From the NCBI RefSeq assembly GCF_022132145.1, contig NZ_JAJISP010000005.1:248001-312000 (forward strand): a stretch of DNA of 64,000 nucleotides, given 5' to 3'. Position 1 is the stretch's first letter. Every line of letters begins with the position of its first letter. The notes under the pieces were generated by a model, which saw only the letters and a program-made list of their open reading frames with translations, was not told the origin of the DNA and ran no database searches. A program made the position numbers and the translations under genes. Source of the stretch: Pseudomonas sp. MMS21 TM103 (GTDB taxonomy: Bacteria > Pseudomonadota > Gammaproteobacteria > Pseudomonadales > Pseudomonadaceae). This document shows positions 1 through 9,083 of the stretch, piece by piece.

Positions 1-950
1 CGGACCCCGCTGCCGAGCGCCTTGCGAAACGCCTGTGGTTCGCCGTGGGCAAGCATGTTGCCGGAAGTGCTCGGCACGTTGTCGCGCATCGACTCGTAAT
101 TGCCTTCGCTGAGTGAGATGAAATCAAGGCCGGCCCTGGCGATGTGCGAGGCCACTTCGGCGAAACCTTCCGGCTCCTGGCCGCCACGCATGTGGTCGTT
201 CACGCTCATGCGCAGACCCACAGGGTAATCTGTACCAACTTCGGCACGCACTGCGGCGACCACGTCGCGCAGGATGCGAGCGCGATTCTCGGCTGAGCCG
301 CCGTATTCGTCGGTGCGCTGATTAGACAGCGGCGACAGGAAGGAAGAGTAGAAGTAGCACATGTGTGCGCCGATCTCGACGCCATCGAAACCGGCAGCCT
401 TGGCCCGGCGCGCGCCGGCGACCACGCTGACCTCAATATCCTTGATCTCCTCGGCACTAGCCTCATGCGGCACCGGAGTGATGCGGCCACCAGGGATGTA
501 GAGATGGTTGGGCAAGCCGCCGGAACCGATGCTCACCGGCTTCGGGCTGGCTGCCGAAATCCACCTGTCGTTGCGCGGTACACCCATGCGGCCGAAGCTC
601 GGGAAAAGCTGGGCAAACACCGGCGTGCCGTATTCGTGCACTGCGGCGGTTAGGCGTTTGAGGTCATCGACAAACTCGTCTTTGTCGAAGCGAAGGTTCG
701 GCGCAAACGGCGACTCGTTCCAGGCCCGCTCGCTGCATACCGATCCGCCGACGATGACCAGGCCCACCCCGCCCTGCGCTCGGCGCTTGAGGAACGCGAT
801 GCTCTGCTCGCTGGGTCGGCCGTCTTCGGTCGGGCGCAATACTGCCATCGGCCCAAGGATGATGCGGTTTTTAATTTCCAGCCCGTTGATCTTCAGCGGG
901 CTGGCCAGCACCGCGGCTGCATTGCTCGTGCTTGTAATCGTCATCGTCAT
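1..950 (-). CDS. Old yellow enzyme family NADH:flavin oxidoreductase (C-terminus outside window)
   Basis: The first about 316 codons of an FMN-binding TIM-barrel oxidoreductase are present; the gene runs off the left edge. The N-terminus reads SPLKINGLEIKNRIILGPM, the usual OYE opening strand, and the mid-region has FLSPLSNQRTDEYGGSAENR, the OYE/2,4-dienoyl-CoA-reductase signature. The segment that normally carries a His-x-x-His/Asn pair reads IGAHMCYFYSSF, so one usual polar residue differs. It is the last visible gene of a minus-strand operon (5483 to 1) and lies 60 bp after the SDR gene. By family it reduces an activated C=C bond or acts as an oxidative demethylase; in this context it may act on an unsaturated side chain of a phenolic substrate, which is inference. 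ATG codons at 950 and 944 are both possible; the Shine-Dalgarno is weak. Confidence 0.85.
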   Translation of the reverse strand, partial: MTMTITSTSNAAAVLASPLKINGLEIKNRIILGPMAVLRPTEDGRPSEQSIAFLKRRAQGGVGLVIVGGSVCSERAWNESPFAPNLRFDKDEFVDDLKRLTAAVHEYGTPVFAQLFPSFGRMGVPRNDRWISAASPKPVSIGSGGLPNHLYIPGGRITPVPHEASAEEIKDIEVSVVAGARRAKAAGFDGVEIGAHMCYFYSSFLSPLSNQRTDEYGGSAENRARILRDVVAAVRAEVGTDYPVGLRMSVNDHMRGGQEPEGFAEVASHIARAGLDFISLSEGNYESMRDNVPSTSGNMLAHGEPQAFRKALGSGV

Positions 951-1010
951 CGTCAAAACCACTCTTGCCTATTGGGTATTGCCCGAACCCATTGTCTAGA
1001 ACGGGGGAGG

Positions 1011-1784
1011 CTACATGATCGAACTCGCGCCACCATCCACCGGGATATTGATCGCGGTGACCCATTTCGCCTCGTCGGACGCAAGGTAAAGACCGGCCCA
1101 GGCAACGGCGATAGGCTCACCCGGCTTGCCAGTAAGGGTGCGCTCTACGATCGGAGCCACCGGTGCCTTGTCGCCAAGTTCCCGATACATCGACTGAATC
1201 GGAGGTGTGTTCATCACGCCCGGGCTGATCGAGTTGACCCGCACGCCGACGGCAATACCTTCGGCAGCAAGCTGGCGGGTTAGGGCAAGCACAGCTCCCT
1301 TGGCCGCAGCATGCGCCGCCTGCGGTAGTGCGCGTGCTCCCTGGAGGCCGGCACCGGAGCCGATGTTGACGATAGCTCCGCACGACTTCACAAGGTGCGG
1401 CCAGGCAAGCTGACAGGCACGCCAGACCAGATCGAGCTCGTTCTGTATGGTGAAAACGTAATCGGCATCACTCTGTACCGCGAAAGGCGCGAAGCGCGGC
1501 AGACTGGCGTTGTTGTAGAGCACGTCAATACGGCCATGCCTGGCGGCGGCGCCATCGATCCAACGCGCCACTTCGTCGCGACTGCTGAGGTCGACCGGGG
1601 CAACCACGTCGATAGAGTGACCATCGGTTTCTACCAGTTTTGCGGTTTCCGCCGCCGTCTCGGGATTAATGTCGCAACCGACGACGATTGCGCCTTCGCT
1701 GGCGAACAACCGCGCCGTCACGCGCCCCATACCGCTGCCGATGCCGGTCAGCAGCACCACCTTGCCCTGCAAACGCTTGCTCAT
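1011..1784 (-). CDS. SDR family oxidoreductase with His in place of the catalytic Tyr
   Basis: This is a 257-residue classical short-chain dehydrogenase. Visible are the N-terminal TGIGSGMG nucleotide-binding loop, a cofactor-choice Asp in VGCDINPE, an NNAS motif, and a Ser in NIGSGAG. The usual YxxxK is read as HAAAK (QAAHAAAKGAV), so the catalytic Tyr position holds His while the Lys is kept; the codon is cat on the coding strand (around 1310). The start at 1784 follows AAGAGG with 6-nt spacing. It sits between the MFS gene (44 bp upstream) and the OYE gene in the operon. A plausible role is oxidation of the benzylic alcohol made by the flavocytochrome, but the altered active site leaves the reaction open. 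Family assignment is firm. Confidence 0.88.
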   Translation of the reverse strand: MSKRLQGKVVLLTGIGSGMGRVTARLFASEGAIVVGCDINPETAAETAKLVETDGHSIDVVAPVDLSSRDEVARWIDGAAARHGRIDVLYNNASLPRFAPFAVQSDADYVFTIQNELDLVWRACQLAWPHLVKSCGAIVNIGSGAGLQGARALPQAAHAAAKGAVLALTRQLAAEGIAVGVRVNSISPGVMNTPPIQSMYRELGDKAPVAPIVERTLTGKPGEPIAVAWAGLYLASDEAKWVTAINIPVDGGASSIM

Positions 1785-1827
1785 GCCAAACCTCTTATTG
1801 TGTGTTTCATGCTGTTGCTTTGCTTCA

Positions 1828-3000
1828 TTACGAGTTGCGGGTGCCAAGCCGGAAGCTGGTGGCGGACAGGAGGCCCAGCACCAGAGCCGCCCAGCCCAGG
1901 CTGCCGTAACCGATATGCTGCGCTAGGACGCCACCAAGCAGCGGGCCAGTGGCCGAGCCGGCCATGACCATCACCGGCGTGGCCGCAACCACGCGACCGG
2001 ACGGATCCAGCCGCGCCAATACGCCGAAGGCGAATACATGGGTAAATGTGACCACGGCAATGAGGATCGAGGTCGCGACGATGTACACTCCATAGCCGCT
2101 CCACTGGGTCACGGCAAAAGCGGCAGCTGCCTGGATCAGTGGGCCTGCAATGACCACGCCTGCGGCCGACAAGTGTCGTTCGAGCATGCTAGAGAGGGCT
2201 ACCGGAACAAGGTTCACGAATCCACTGATGACAAGCACCGTGGTGATCTGCGCGGCGCTAAACCCGTGCCAACCCCCTACACGTTCGATGAAGCCGAAGA
2301 CCATCGAATGGCTCACCATAAGCAAACTCACGCCGGCGATGCCGAACCACACTCGCGTAGGCAGTTTGGCGAGCGCCAACCGCTCGTGATGGACCGTACG
2401 GGCGACGTTCGGAAAAGCCAGCAGTCCTGCCAGTGAGGCAGTGAACATGATGCCTGACATTGTGTAGAAGAATATGTTCGGGCCGATCTTGCCCACTAGC
2501 GGAGGCAGTGTCGCCATCACCAGGATGGACACCAGGCTTAAAGTGGTGAACGCCATTGCCGCTGTGCGGTGCGGATTGGCAGTGCCACCCATCGTCCCGT
2601 GAACTATCGACAGGCCGCAGCCGACAGCCAGGCCTGCGACGACATGCGCCGAAGCCAATAGGCTGTAACTGCCACTTATGCTCGGCATGGTGGCGAAGGC
2701 CATACCAGCCACTGCATAAGCCGCCGACGCTATGCCCTTGCGGTTGAGTCGAGAAAGTTTGGGGGCGATACACAGGCTGCTGAGCACAACCGATCCGAGG
2801 AAAAGAGTCAGCAAGAAGCCTGCACTCTGCGGATCAAGGGCTAGCTGCCCGATTAAGACGATTCCGACCCAGATCGGCAAAGTGGTGATATCCATCAGGC
2901 CAGCACAATGCCCGATGACGAGCGCTGCGGTACCGTTGCGCGATTCCCGCCGGTTGCTAGCCGCCTTGGTCAGGGAGTCAGAAACAGAATGCGAGCTCAT
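1828..3000 (-). CDS. MFS transporter
   Basis: This is a 390-residue membrane protein with about twelve hydrophobic segments and a hydrophilic N-terminal tail of roughly 22 residues. It looks like a 12-helix major facilitator with a short central loop near residue 200 (NVARTVHHERLALAKLP). The start codon overlaps the stop of the cytochrome c gene (TCAT at 2997-3000 on the plus strand), indicating translational coupling. In this operon it most likely imports or exports the phenolic substrate or its product; the substrate cannot be read from sequence. An efflux role is equally possible. Confidence 0.85.
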   Translation of the reverse strand: MSSHSVSDSLTKAASNRRESRNGTAALVIGHCAGLMDITTLPIWVGIVLIGQLALDPQSAGFLLTLFLGSVVLSSLCIAPKLSRLNRKGIASAAYAVAGMAFATMPSISGSYSLLASAHVVAGLAVGCGLSIVHGTMGGTANPHRTAAMAFTTLSLVSILVMATLPPLVGKIGPNIFFYTMSGIMFTASLAGLLAFPNVARTVHHERLALAKLPTRVWFGIAGVSLLMVSHSMVFGFIERVGGWHGFSAAQITTVLVISGFVNLVPVALSSMLERHLSAAGVVIAGPLIQAAAAFAVTQWSGYGVYIVATSILIAVVTFTHVFAFGVLARLDPSGRVVAATPVMVMAGSATGPLLGGVLAQHIGYGSLGWAALVLGLLSATSFRLGTRNS

Positions 3001-3350
3001 TGGTCTTTGGCCTTTAGGTAGTCGACAAGCAACTCAAGGTCGGCGTCGGTGATTTCGGTTTTACGGAATGACGGCATGATCAGTACGCCGTTGCGAACGA
3101 AATACTTGATGAACGCTGGGGCCAAGTCCGTGCGATCCTCCAGCGCCGCCGGCAGACTGCCGCCATACTTGGCCTCCAGCGAAGCCGTGCCAGGCATGCG
3201 CGGAGCTGCGGCGTGGCAGATCACGCACCACTGGTCGTAAATTTGCTTGCCGCGATGGGCCGGCTCGGATTCCTTCGTTGGTGCAGCAGCGGCCGCGATA
3301 ACAGCCGAACACGCCAGGACCACCAGCATGCTGGTAAGAATATTTTTCAT
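2997..3350 (-). CDS. Class I c-type cytochrome, electron acceptor subunit of the phenol flavodehydrogenase
   Basis: A 117-residue protein with a Sec signal peptide (hydrophobic stretch about residues 4-23) and one haem c site, CVICH at residues 42-46. A likely axial Met lies in VLIMPSFRK near residue 91. Size and position match the cytochrome subunit of 4-cresol dehydrogenase (PchC) or eugenol hydroxylase (EhyA), which takes electrons from the flavoprotein in the periplasm. It overlaps the flavoprotein stop by ATGA at 3347-3350 and the MFS start by ATGA at 2997-3000, so the three are translationally coupled. The exact substrate of the complex is not shown by this subunit. Confidence 0.9.
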   Translation of the reverse strand: MKNILTSMLVVLACSAVIAAAAAPTKESEPAHRGKQIYDQWCVICHAAAPRMPGTASLEAKYGGSLPAALEDRTDLAPAFIKYFVRNGVLIMPSFRKTEITDADLELLVDYLKAKDQ

Positions 3351-5023
3351 TTGGCGCCAGTCCTCAAGTGCTTGGGCCAGATGCCATATCGGCCCGGCGA
3401 CAGAATCCCGTTGGGGTCGATGGCGTCCTTGATGGTTTCGTTCAAGCGCAGCAGGCTGTTGTTGTTGTACGAATACAGGCCCATGGCCTGGTCCTGGAAT
3501 TCAGGGTGGCAGCGGTATTCGCCCCAGCCATGCTGCGCGCCAATATCGAGCATCGTCCGATAGGCCTTGACGGATGCTTTGTTCATTGCCGTGTCGTCGG
3601 TAATCGGAAAACCTACGATGAACAGGAAGGTGCGTTCGAAGAACGGAGCAGGCAGTGCAAACGGTCTGAGGTTCCAGATTGGGACGTTCTGCAGCGCGGG
3701 GATGGTGCGGTGTGCTTCTTCGAAGACGCGATTGGCTTCGAGGATGCCTTCCGCACTCTGTGGAATGACCGGAGAGAACCACATGTGGCCGCGCATCGGA
3801 TGCGGATTGCCACCCGCGCGCGTGCCCATGCCGAAGAAATCCATGTTTGGCACGCCCACGTCCTGCGGATAGATTGTCCATTCAGCGGACGCCTTACGCG
3901 GATCGGTCTGGATCGGGCCAGCCTGGAATCCGACGCCCTTGATCGCCTTCGACGCCCGTTCCTGTACCGCCTCCCACTGCGCCTGAATCACCTTCCGCGG
4001 ACCGTAGAACTTCAGGTGGAGCACCCAATACGGGATCTTGTTGTCCAGACCATACTTCTGAAGCTCGGCGGAATAACCAACCTTAGCCTTCGCCACTAGG
4101 TCGGCCTGCTCCTTCTTCAACTGCGGCGGCCCTTCGTAGAAGGCATCGACCAGATGTTTGACGTAGTTGCTGATGCCGAGCAGCGGACTGCCCATTTCCG
4201 GCGCGCCAGGCGCCAGGCCGCTGTTCTCGGCGTACTTGAGCAATTCAACCACGGCGTGCAAGTCGTCATAGCGCGGGGCCGTGACTACGCCGTGCATGAA
4301 AGCTTCCGGCGCAGGCATCAACCAGATGCCCATCTTGGTGACAACGCCGAAGTTGGACTGGGAGAAGATGCCATCCAGGATCGGCCCCATGCCCATCTTG
4401 AACTGCCCCCAGGTCTTGGAACCGGGCAGCGCACCCATGCCGGTACGCACCACTTCGCCGTTGGCTAACACCACCTCCAGGCCGCAGTGCGAATCGAAGT
4501 GATTGCGAAAGCGCGACAGCGTATGGCCCACGCCATGGTCAAGCGCATTGCCGAGTACACTGCCCCAGCCCGGATCGGCCACGTCCAACCACACCTTCAA
4601 ACCGCGCTCCTGGATGTAGTTGTACAGATCGAAATAGCTAACGCCTGGTTCGACGATGGCGTATGCATTGCTTTCGCTAACCTCGATGATGCGGTTCATC
4701 CGCTTCAGGTCCAGCACTACACTGCCTGAATGGTTCGGGGCCGAACCGCCATAGCCTAGGTTTTTACCGGTGGAAACCGTGTAAAGCGGGATGCGGTGCT
4801 TATTGGCAATACGCACCAGCGCCTGCACTTCCTCGGCCGAACTGGGGGCCAAGGCAGCAGATGCGCTTCGATCCTCGGGTGTTTCACGCAGCGGGGAATA
4901 GGCATCACGGTAGGGAAACAGGTCTTCGTCCGCGGTGAACACCCATTCCTTGCCGACTACGCCGGCAAACTCTTGCAGCGCTGTGGCAAAGACCTCGGGG
5001 GATACATTTGGGGGTATTCTCAT
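3347..5023 (-). CDS. VAO/PCMH-family FAD flavoprotein (4-cresol dehydrogenase / eugenol hydroxylase-like)
   Basis: 558 residues, close to vanillyl-alcohol oxidase (about 560). The FAD-binding half has PLYTVSTGKNLGYGGSAPN (a PCMH loop) and GVSYFDLYNYI; the C-terminal half ends with the VAO-type block GEYRCHPEFQDQAM, NNNSLLRLNETI and IDPNGILSPGRYGIWP. The His in YRCH aligns by eye with the covalent FAD His of VAO, so a histidyl-FAD rather than the tyrosyl-FAD of PchF is plausible. The family oxidises para-substituted phenols through a quinone methide and adds water; with cytochrome c it would be a dehydrogenase. No signal peptide is visible. The start at 5023 is chosen from family length; it lies 4 bp after the upstream stop and has no strong Shine-Dalgarno, which suggests coupling. 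Confidence 0.9.
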   Translation of the reverse strand: MRIPPNVSPEVFATALQEFAGVVGKEWVFTADEDLFPYRDAYSPLRETPEDRSASAALAPSSAEEVQALVRIANKHRIPLYTVSTGKNLGYGGSAPNHSGSVVLDLKRMNRIIEVSESNAYAIVEPGVSYFDLYNYIQERGLKVWLDVADPGWGSVLGNALDHGVGHTLSRFRNHFDSHCGLEVVLANGEVVRTGMGALPGSKTWGQFKMGMGPILDGIFSQSNFGVVTKMGIWLMPAPEAFMHGVVTAPRYDDLHAVVELLKYAENSGLAPGAPEMGSPLLGISNYVKHLVDAFYEGPPQLKKEQADLVAKAKVGYSAELQKYGLDNKIPYWVLHLKFYGPRKVIQAQWEAVQERASKAIKGVGFQAGPIQTDPRKASAEWTIYPQDVGVPNMDFFGMGTRAGGNPHPMRGHMWFSPVIPQSAEGILEANRVFEEAHRTIPALQNVPIWNLRPFALPAPFFERTFLFIVGFPITDDTAMNKASVKAYRTMLDIGAQHGWGEYRCHPEFQDQAMGLYSYNNNSLLRLNETIKDAIDPNGILSPGRYGIWPKHLRTGAK

Positions 5024-5027
5024 GACG

Positions 5028-5483
5028 TCACACAATAATCCAAGAAACCAAGGGGTAAGGTTGATCCGCTGCGACGTCATGCTGTTGCAGCACGACCGTA
5101 CGGCGCGACTGGCTGCGAGCCTGCTCTGCGAGACAATGCCAGACCTCGCGCGTGGTGAGTCCAGCGACCGCACCGCTGCGCTCGCGCCACAATGGTGCGA
5201 GCGATTCCTGCCACAACTTCGTGAGTCCGTCCGTTACCTCGAGCCGCCCGACGCTGCTCGCAGCGTGCTGATGGGCAAAGGCCAGGCTTGGCGGCAGCCG
5301 GCGGTCCGTCACCACGTAGCGGATGTCGAACTGCGAGGTGCTCAACGCCATCCGAACTTGCTCCCGGGTAGGCGCAAAAAGCGTTGGGAGTACACCCAGC
5401 ATCGCAAGCGCCGAGGCGCTTCCTAGGGCAGTGAGTAGCTTCCTCCGCCCGACTCGAAAGTCTGGAATATTGGCGATCGACAT
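5028..5483 (-). CDS. Small twin-arginine-signal protein, possible third subunit or export escort
   Basis: 151 residues from an ATG preceded by GGAGG. The N-terminus carries a twin-arginine motif (VGRRKLLTALGSASAL, residues about 11-26) followed by a hydrophobic stretch, which points to Tat export. The mature part has no motif I recognise and ends PYPLVSWIIV. It is the first gene of the operon and stops 4 bp before the flavoprotein start. Small Tat-signal subunits are known to carry signal-less partners across the membrane in other flavocytochrome dehydrogenases (gluconate and fructose dehydrogenase small subunits), so this one could escort the signal-less flavoprotein; that is inference. The promoter region upstream holds a palindrome shared with the other catabolic operons. 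Confidence 0.7.
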   Translation of the reverse strand: MSIANIPDFRVGRRKLLTALGSASALAMLGVLPTLFAPTREQVRMALSTSQFDIRYVVTDRRLPPSLAFAHQHAASSVGRLEVTDGLTKLWQESLAPLWRERSGAVAGLTTREVWHCLAEQARSQSRRTVVLQQHDVAADQPYPLVSWIIV

Positions 5484-6165
5484 GATCCCTCCGAATGCAT
5501 TGTGGTATGAGGTAAAACACAGAATATGGATAGACACCCTGCCGTCGCCGACCAGTGCCAGGCCGTTAACAACCGCGCCGCTCACCTCTAGGTTCAGCTC
5601 TGGTGCATATTTGCCTGCTTAGCGCGTTCACTTTGTGCTGCCCAGGGTGGATTTTGTCTGCACGCACAAATATAAACGCACCGTATCGTTTTGTGCAATC
5701 TATTCCGTGCAGATCTAAGCCAAAACTAGTCTTTCGCAAGTACCGAGCCGAGCGGCACTCTCGACGTGCGACCCCACTCCTCGCGTTTGAATGTGCAGTT
5801 GTGCGGCGTGAGATGTGCGGAACAGATATTCGTTTTCCCTTGCGATAGCGCACCACCGCACGCCCCGAAAAAATCTTGGATCGTCTACCGACGGCTTGCG
5901 GAAGTTGCGCTTTTTATAATCAAAATCGCAATATGTGCCGTAAATACCGCAGTCATTTAGCATCCGCGTGATTCTGGGTTCGGCAAAAACTCAGTTGCAG
6001 CAGATATAGTTGGAAGCCTCTCATGTCGCAGACTCCACGTCAGTTTGACGCCTGGGTAATGACGATTGGACTACCCCCGCCCCGGTAGACATCCCCGGCC
6101 TATGGGGATAATCTTCACGCAACGACTCATATCCAATTAGATAATTTCGCCTTAAACCGTAATAT
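5484..6165. other. Intergenic region upstream of the flavocytochrome operon
   Basis: About 680 bp with no convincing gene. It must hold the promoter of the minus-strand operon and contains the operator-like palindrome at 5674-5686. A small hairpin ATCCCC...GGGGAT lies at 6091-6109 without a T-run, downstream of the chemoreceptor gene. Confidence 0.6.
5674..5686. promoter_or_regulatory. Operator-like palindrome AAACG-CAC-CGTAT (site A)
   Basis: One of eight matches to ATACG-N3-CGTAT in the window; it lies 190 bp upstream of the first gene of the flavocytochrome operon. Flanking bases extend the outer arms to AAACG...CGTTT (5674-5691). It probably binds the TetR regulator encoded at 12968-13579. 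Confidence 0.55.
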
Positions 6166-8100
6166 TCATGTCCGAAAGTGTCCAACCGCGGCATTCAACT
6201 CCGCGTCGACCTGCTGCAGTTCCAGCGTTAAACGCTGTAAATACACACTTTCCTGGGCACTTTCCTCTGCTACTTCGCGAACTCGCACTATGTTCTGGCT
6301 AGCCTGCTCTGCCACAACTCGCTGTTGCTCCGCAGCAGCTGAAATTTGTTTGTTCATCTGATCAATGCTCGATACGGCGCGAGTAATTCGTGTCAGCGCC
6401 TGAGATGCCTGACCAGCAAGAATTACTGTTTCACCTGTCAGAGCATGGCTACCCTGTAGCCGCTCAGTTGCCTGCTGGGCGACACCACGCAGGCGGTCGA
6501 TCAATCCTTCGATTTCAGCAGTAGAACTCTGTGTGCGGCGCGCCAGGCCACGCACTTCGTCAGCGACCACTGCGAATCCACGACCGTGCTCACCAGCTCG
6601 CGCCGCTTCAATAGCCGCATTTAACGCCAACAAATTGGTCTGCTCTGCTACAGCTTTAATCACATCAAGCACGCCACCTATAGCGGTACTTTCTGCTAGC
6701 AACGATTGCATAGCCTCAGCGCAGCCGGTCATTTCCAAAGCAAGCTGGTCGACTTTGGAGCCCGCTTGGCGTGCTAAGTCGTCACCTTCGCGCGCCTGGC
6801 TATCGGCAAGAGTTACTGCGGCACTAGCGGCCTCGACGTTACGTGCAACTTCGCTGGCCATCGCCGTCATCTGCTGCATTGCGGTAGCGGCGATTTCAGT
6901 CTCCTGCCGTTGTTTCTCAACTCCCCGACTACTTCGCTGAATGACGTCAGCAAGGCTCCCTGCCGTTCCATTGAGTAGGCCTACCCCGGTACCAATTCGG
7001 CCAACCAAGCCCCTTAGACTCTCCAACATGCTATTGACGGTATCCAATAGTTGCCCAAGTTCATCTTGCCGAACGCTACCACTTTCAAGTGTACAGCTCA
7101 GGTCACCCGCAGCAACTCGCTGAGTCAGATGAACAGCCCTACGTATTGGTTGCAATATCAACTGGCGTATCAACAGACTCGCGCCAATACCCAGCGTTAA
7201 CGCCAGCAGGCTAATCAAGCCAAGCTGTCTGTATGCGTTGCGACCGTCGCGTTGGATCGCCTCGCTCTGAAAGTGGTTGGCTTCATCTAACAATTCACTG
7301 ACTTTCTGGGTTTGTGCGCTCATTGCTTCGCTACTACGAGCGCTTTGTTTGCGGCTGGCAGTGAACTGCTTGAAGGCTTGTCGATAATCCCCAAGCGCAT
7401 TACTTGCAGCCTGCAACGAAGCCTTTTCCTGATCGCCGAGATTGATCACCTGCATTGAAGACTGTAGGTCACTCATTCTCATCTCCCAATCGCTACGGTA
7501 ACGCTCCTCACCATCTAGCGAATAATAAATCTCGCTATCACGTAGTTTGACCAGTTTGTCACGCAGAGCGGTGATCTGCTCCAACAAGAACAATTGCCCG
7601 CTTTCCGGAGGGGTACCTTGTTCTTGTTGGGCGTTCAACGCATCTAACTGGTCGAGAAATACCAAATTGAAGCTTTCACCCGCTGTCTGCGCGAGTGTTT
7701 GCATGCGCAACCGAGCCTCTCGTGCTTGCCGCAGAGAATCAGCATAACTTAGGAATTGCTTCAAATAGTCGCTGGTTGCATCCCGCATCGCAATCTCAGC
7801 GCTATTTTTGCTCGGGAGTTGATTGAAATGCTGAGTAAGCTGCTCAACTGAACCTCGCACTTGATCCTGCGCCAGCGGCGCAAGATTGAGCGCATATTCT
7901 TTTTCCGCGATACGAGCCTGCAAAATTGATTTTTGAATCCAGGATTCAGTGCGAAGTTGCTCACCTCTAACCCCCAACAGACTCAAAGAATGGAAGGCGG
8001 TAACCCCTACCCCGAGAGTGAATAGCAGCACCAACCCAAAACCAATCGACAGCTTGGCGCCTACTGACAGATCCCCCAGCAACCGGCTCGCCAAATACAT
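6166..8100 (-). CDS. Methyl-accepting chemotaxis protein with large helical periplasmic sensor
   Basis: 644 residues from an ATG with GAGGAG 6 nt upstream. Order of parts: cytoplasmic tip (1-12), TM1 (about 15-38), a mostly helical periplasmic domain of roughly 240 residues, TM2 (about 292-312), a HAMP region (QPIRRAVHLTQRVAAGDLS), then the signalling domain with the conserved hairpin tip EQTNLLALNAAIEAARAGE and RGFAVVADEVRGLA. The size and all-helical look of the sensor fit the helical bimodular (HBM) class, whose known members bind organic acids or aromatic acids at two sites. The C-terminus lacks a CheR/CheB pentapeptide. It lies next to aromatic-catabolism genes and two secreted proteins, so it may steer the cell to the substrate; the ligand is inference. 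Confidence 0.92.
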   Translation of the reverse strand: MYLASRLLGDLSVGAKLSIGFGLVLLFTLGVGVTAFHSLSLLGVRGEQLRTESWIQKSILQARIAEKEYALNLAPLAQDQVRGSVEQLTQHFNQLPSKNSAEIAMRDATSDYLKQFLSYADSLRQAREARLRMQTLAQTAGESFNLVFLDQLDALNAQQEQGTPPESGQLFLLEQITALRDKLVKLRDSEIYYSLDGEERYRSDWEMRMSDLQSSMQVINLGDQEKASLQAASNALGDYRQAFKQFTASRKQSARSSEAMSAQTQKVSELLDEANHFQSEAIQRDGRNAYRQLGLISLLALTLGIGASLLIRQLILQPIRRAVHLTQRVAAGDLSCTLESGSVRQDELGQLLDTVNSMLESLRGLVGRIGTGVGLLNGTAGSLADVIQRSSRGVEKQRQETEIAATAMQQMTAMASEVARNVEAASAAVTLADSQAREGDDLARQAGSKVDQLALEMTGCAEAMQSLLAESTAIGGVLDVIKAVAEQTNLLALNAAIEAARAGEHGRGFAVVADEVRGLARRTQSSTAEIEGLIDRLRGVAQQATERLQGSHALTGETVILAGQASQALTRITRAVSSIDQMNKQISAAAEQQRVVAEQASQNIVRVREVAEESAQESVYLQRLTLELQQVDAELNAAVGHFRT

Positions 8101-8283
8101 ACAAATCTCCTCTACATGGCAGTAGTGGTGCACTTGCAACAGGAACACAGCCCTAGCAGCAGAGCACTTATTGTTGTGCCAAAAGGTAAAGCCCGCCGTC
8201 CGGAACACTAAGAGTTACCGAGAGAACTGAAGGCTTGGTCCTATAGAGCGCTATATGAAGCGCTCATTACTGGGGCATTGTAG

Positions 8284-8997
8284 TCACAGCGCCCGCAACT
8301 CCGATCTGATTTGCTCCATGTAATAAGCAACTCCGTTGGGAATGGAGCCTCGCTGATTATCCAATAAACTTGGCCTGATATAGCCATAAATCCGTCGAAG
8401 CTTGCCCCGCTCTACTGACTGATCAGGTAGCAGTTTACTGAGCCCTTCAAACTCTTGATTAATCCGGTTATCAAGGTGTTGCATTGGATTTTCAACTCCG
8501 TCCATCGCTGAGACGTTGAGTGAGCCAAAGGTTCGGGCCTGATAAACAAGCAACAGGCGACTCAAGTCTAAATCTAGTTGTTGTACAAGCAGAGTTTTAG
8601 CGTCAGCCGGGTGTGCCACTGCGTATTGTTTGGCAGCCTCAGAATCTAGTTTCGCCTGAGCAGTGAGAATGGGATTTAACCATGTAGGAAACATCATTGG
8701 GTCAAGATCAAACTTGCCTTCCAGCTCAGCTGTTTTATACCTCATTCCAGCCAACGCCTCACCCATGACTGTTTCGTGCTCGCTGGATACTAGGGTCTGA
8801 AGCTTGCGAAATGCCGCCTTGTATCGCTCCGCGTAAAGCGGCTCTGCACCGCCTTGATGCGGATTTAGAAACAAAATCAAGTAGCTACAGGCAGTAAATG
8901 ACTCTATACGAATCGAGTGTAACCGCTCGGCCGAAGAGCCCGCATGAGCCCAGCTGGACAACGTGAGCAGAACAGCCAAAAGGAAATATAAACGCAT
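8284..8997 (-). CDS. Secreted helical protein of unknown function
   Basis: 237 residues from ATG 8997 (AGGA about 9 nt upstream). A clear Sec signal peptide ends near ...SWAHAGSS (residue about 19). The rest is largely helical with no enzyme motif that I recognise. It lies between a chemoreceptor and a Cache-domain protein on the same strand, with 183 bp and 59 bp gaps, so it may be a periplasmic ligand-binding or sensor accessory protein. No function is assigned. Confidence 0.75.
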   Translation of the reverse strand: MRLYFLLAVLLTLSSWAHAGSSAERLHSIRIESFTACSYLILFLNPHQGGAEPLYAERYKAAFRKLQTLVSSEHETVMGEALAGMRYKTAELEGKFDLDPMMFPTWLNPILTAQAKLDSEAAKQYAVAHPADAKTLLVQQLDLDLSRLLLVYQARTFGSLNVSAMDGVENPMQHLDNRINQEFEGLSKLLPDQSVERGKLRRIYGYIRPSLLDNQRGSIPNGVAYYMEQIRSELRAL

Positions 8998-9083
8998 TGT
9001 GGTGTCCTGAAGCAGGAGGAGCATCGGGATTAATATTTTGAGTTATTCCAATTAAATCGAACCGATGACTGGCACTACGGTAG

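Noticed and set aside
871..1065. Small minus-strand frame with a run of six Asp (FDDDDDDYKHE)
   Set aside because: It is the shifted frame of the repeated ATGACG start region of the OYE gene and has no ribosome-binding site.
3368..4099. Long plus-strand open frame opposite the flavoprotein gene
   Set aside because: It is antisense to a clear coding gene, with no family motif or ribosome-binding site.
6091..6109. ATCCCC...GGGGAT hairpin as terminator of the chemoreceptor gene
   Set aside because: No T-run follows on the minus strand, so terminator function is not supported.
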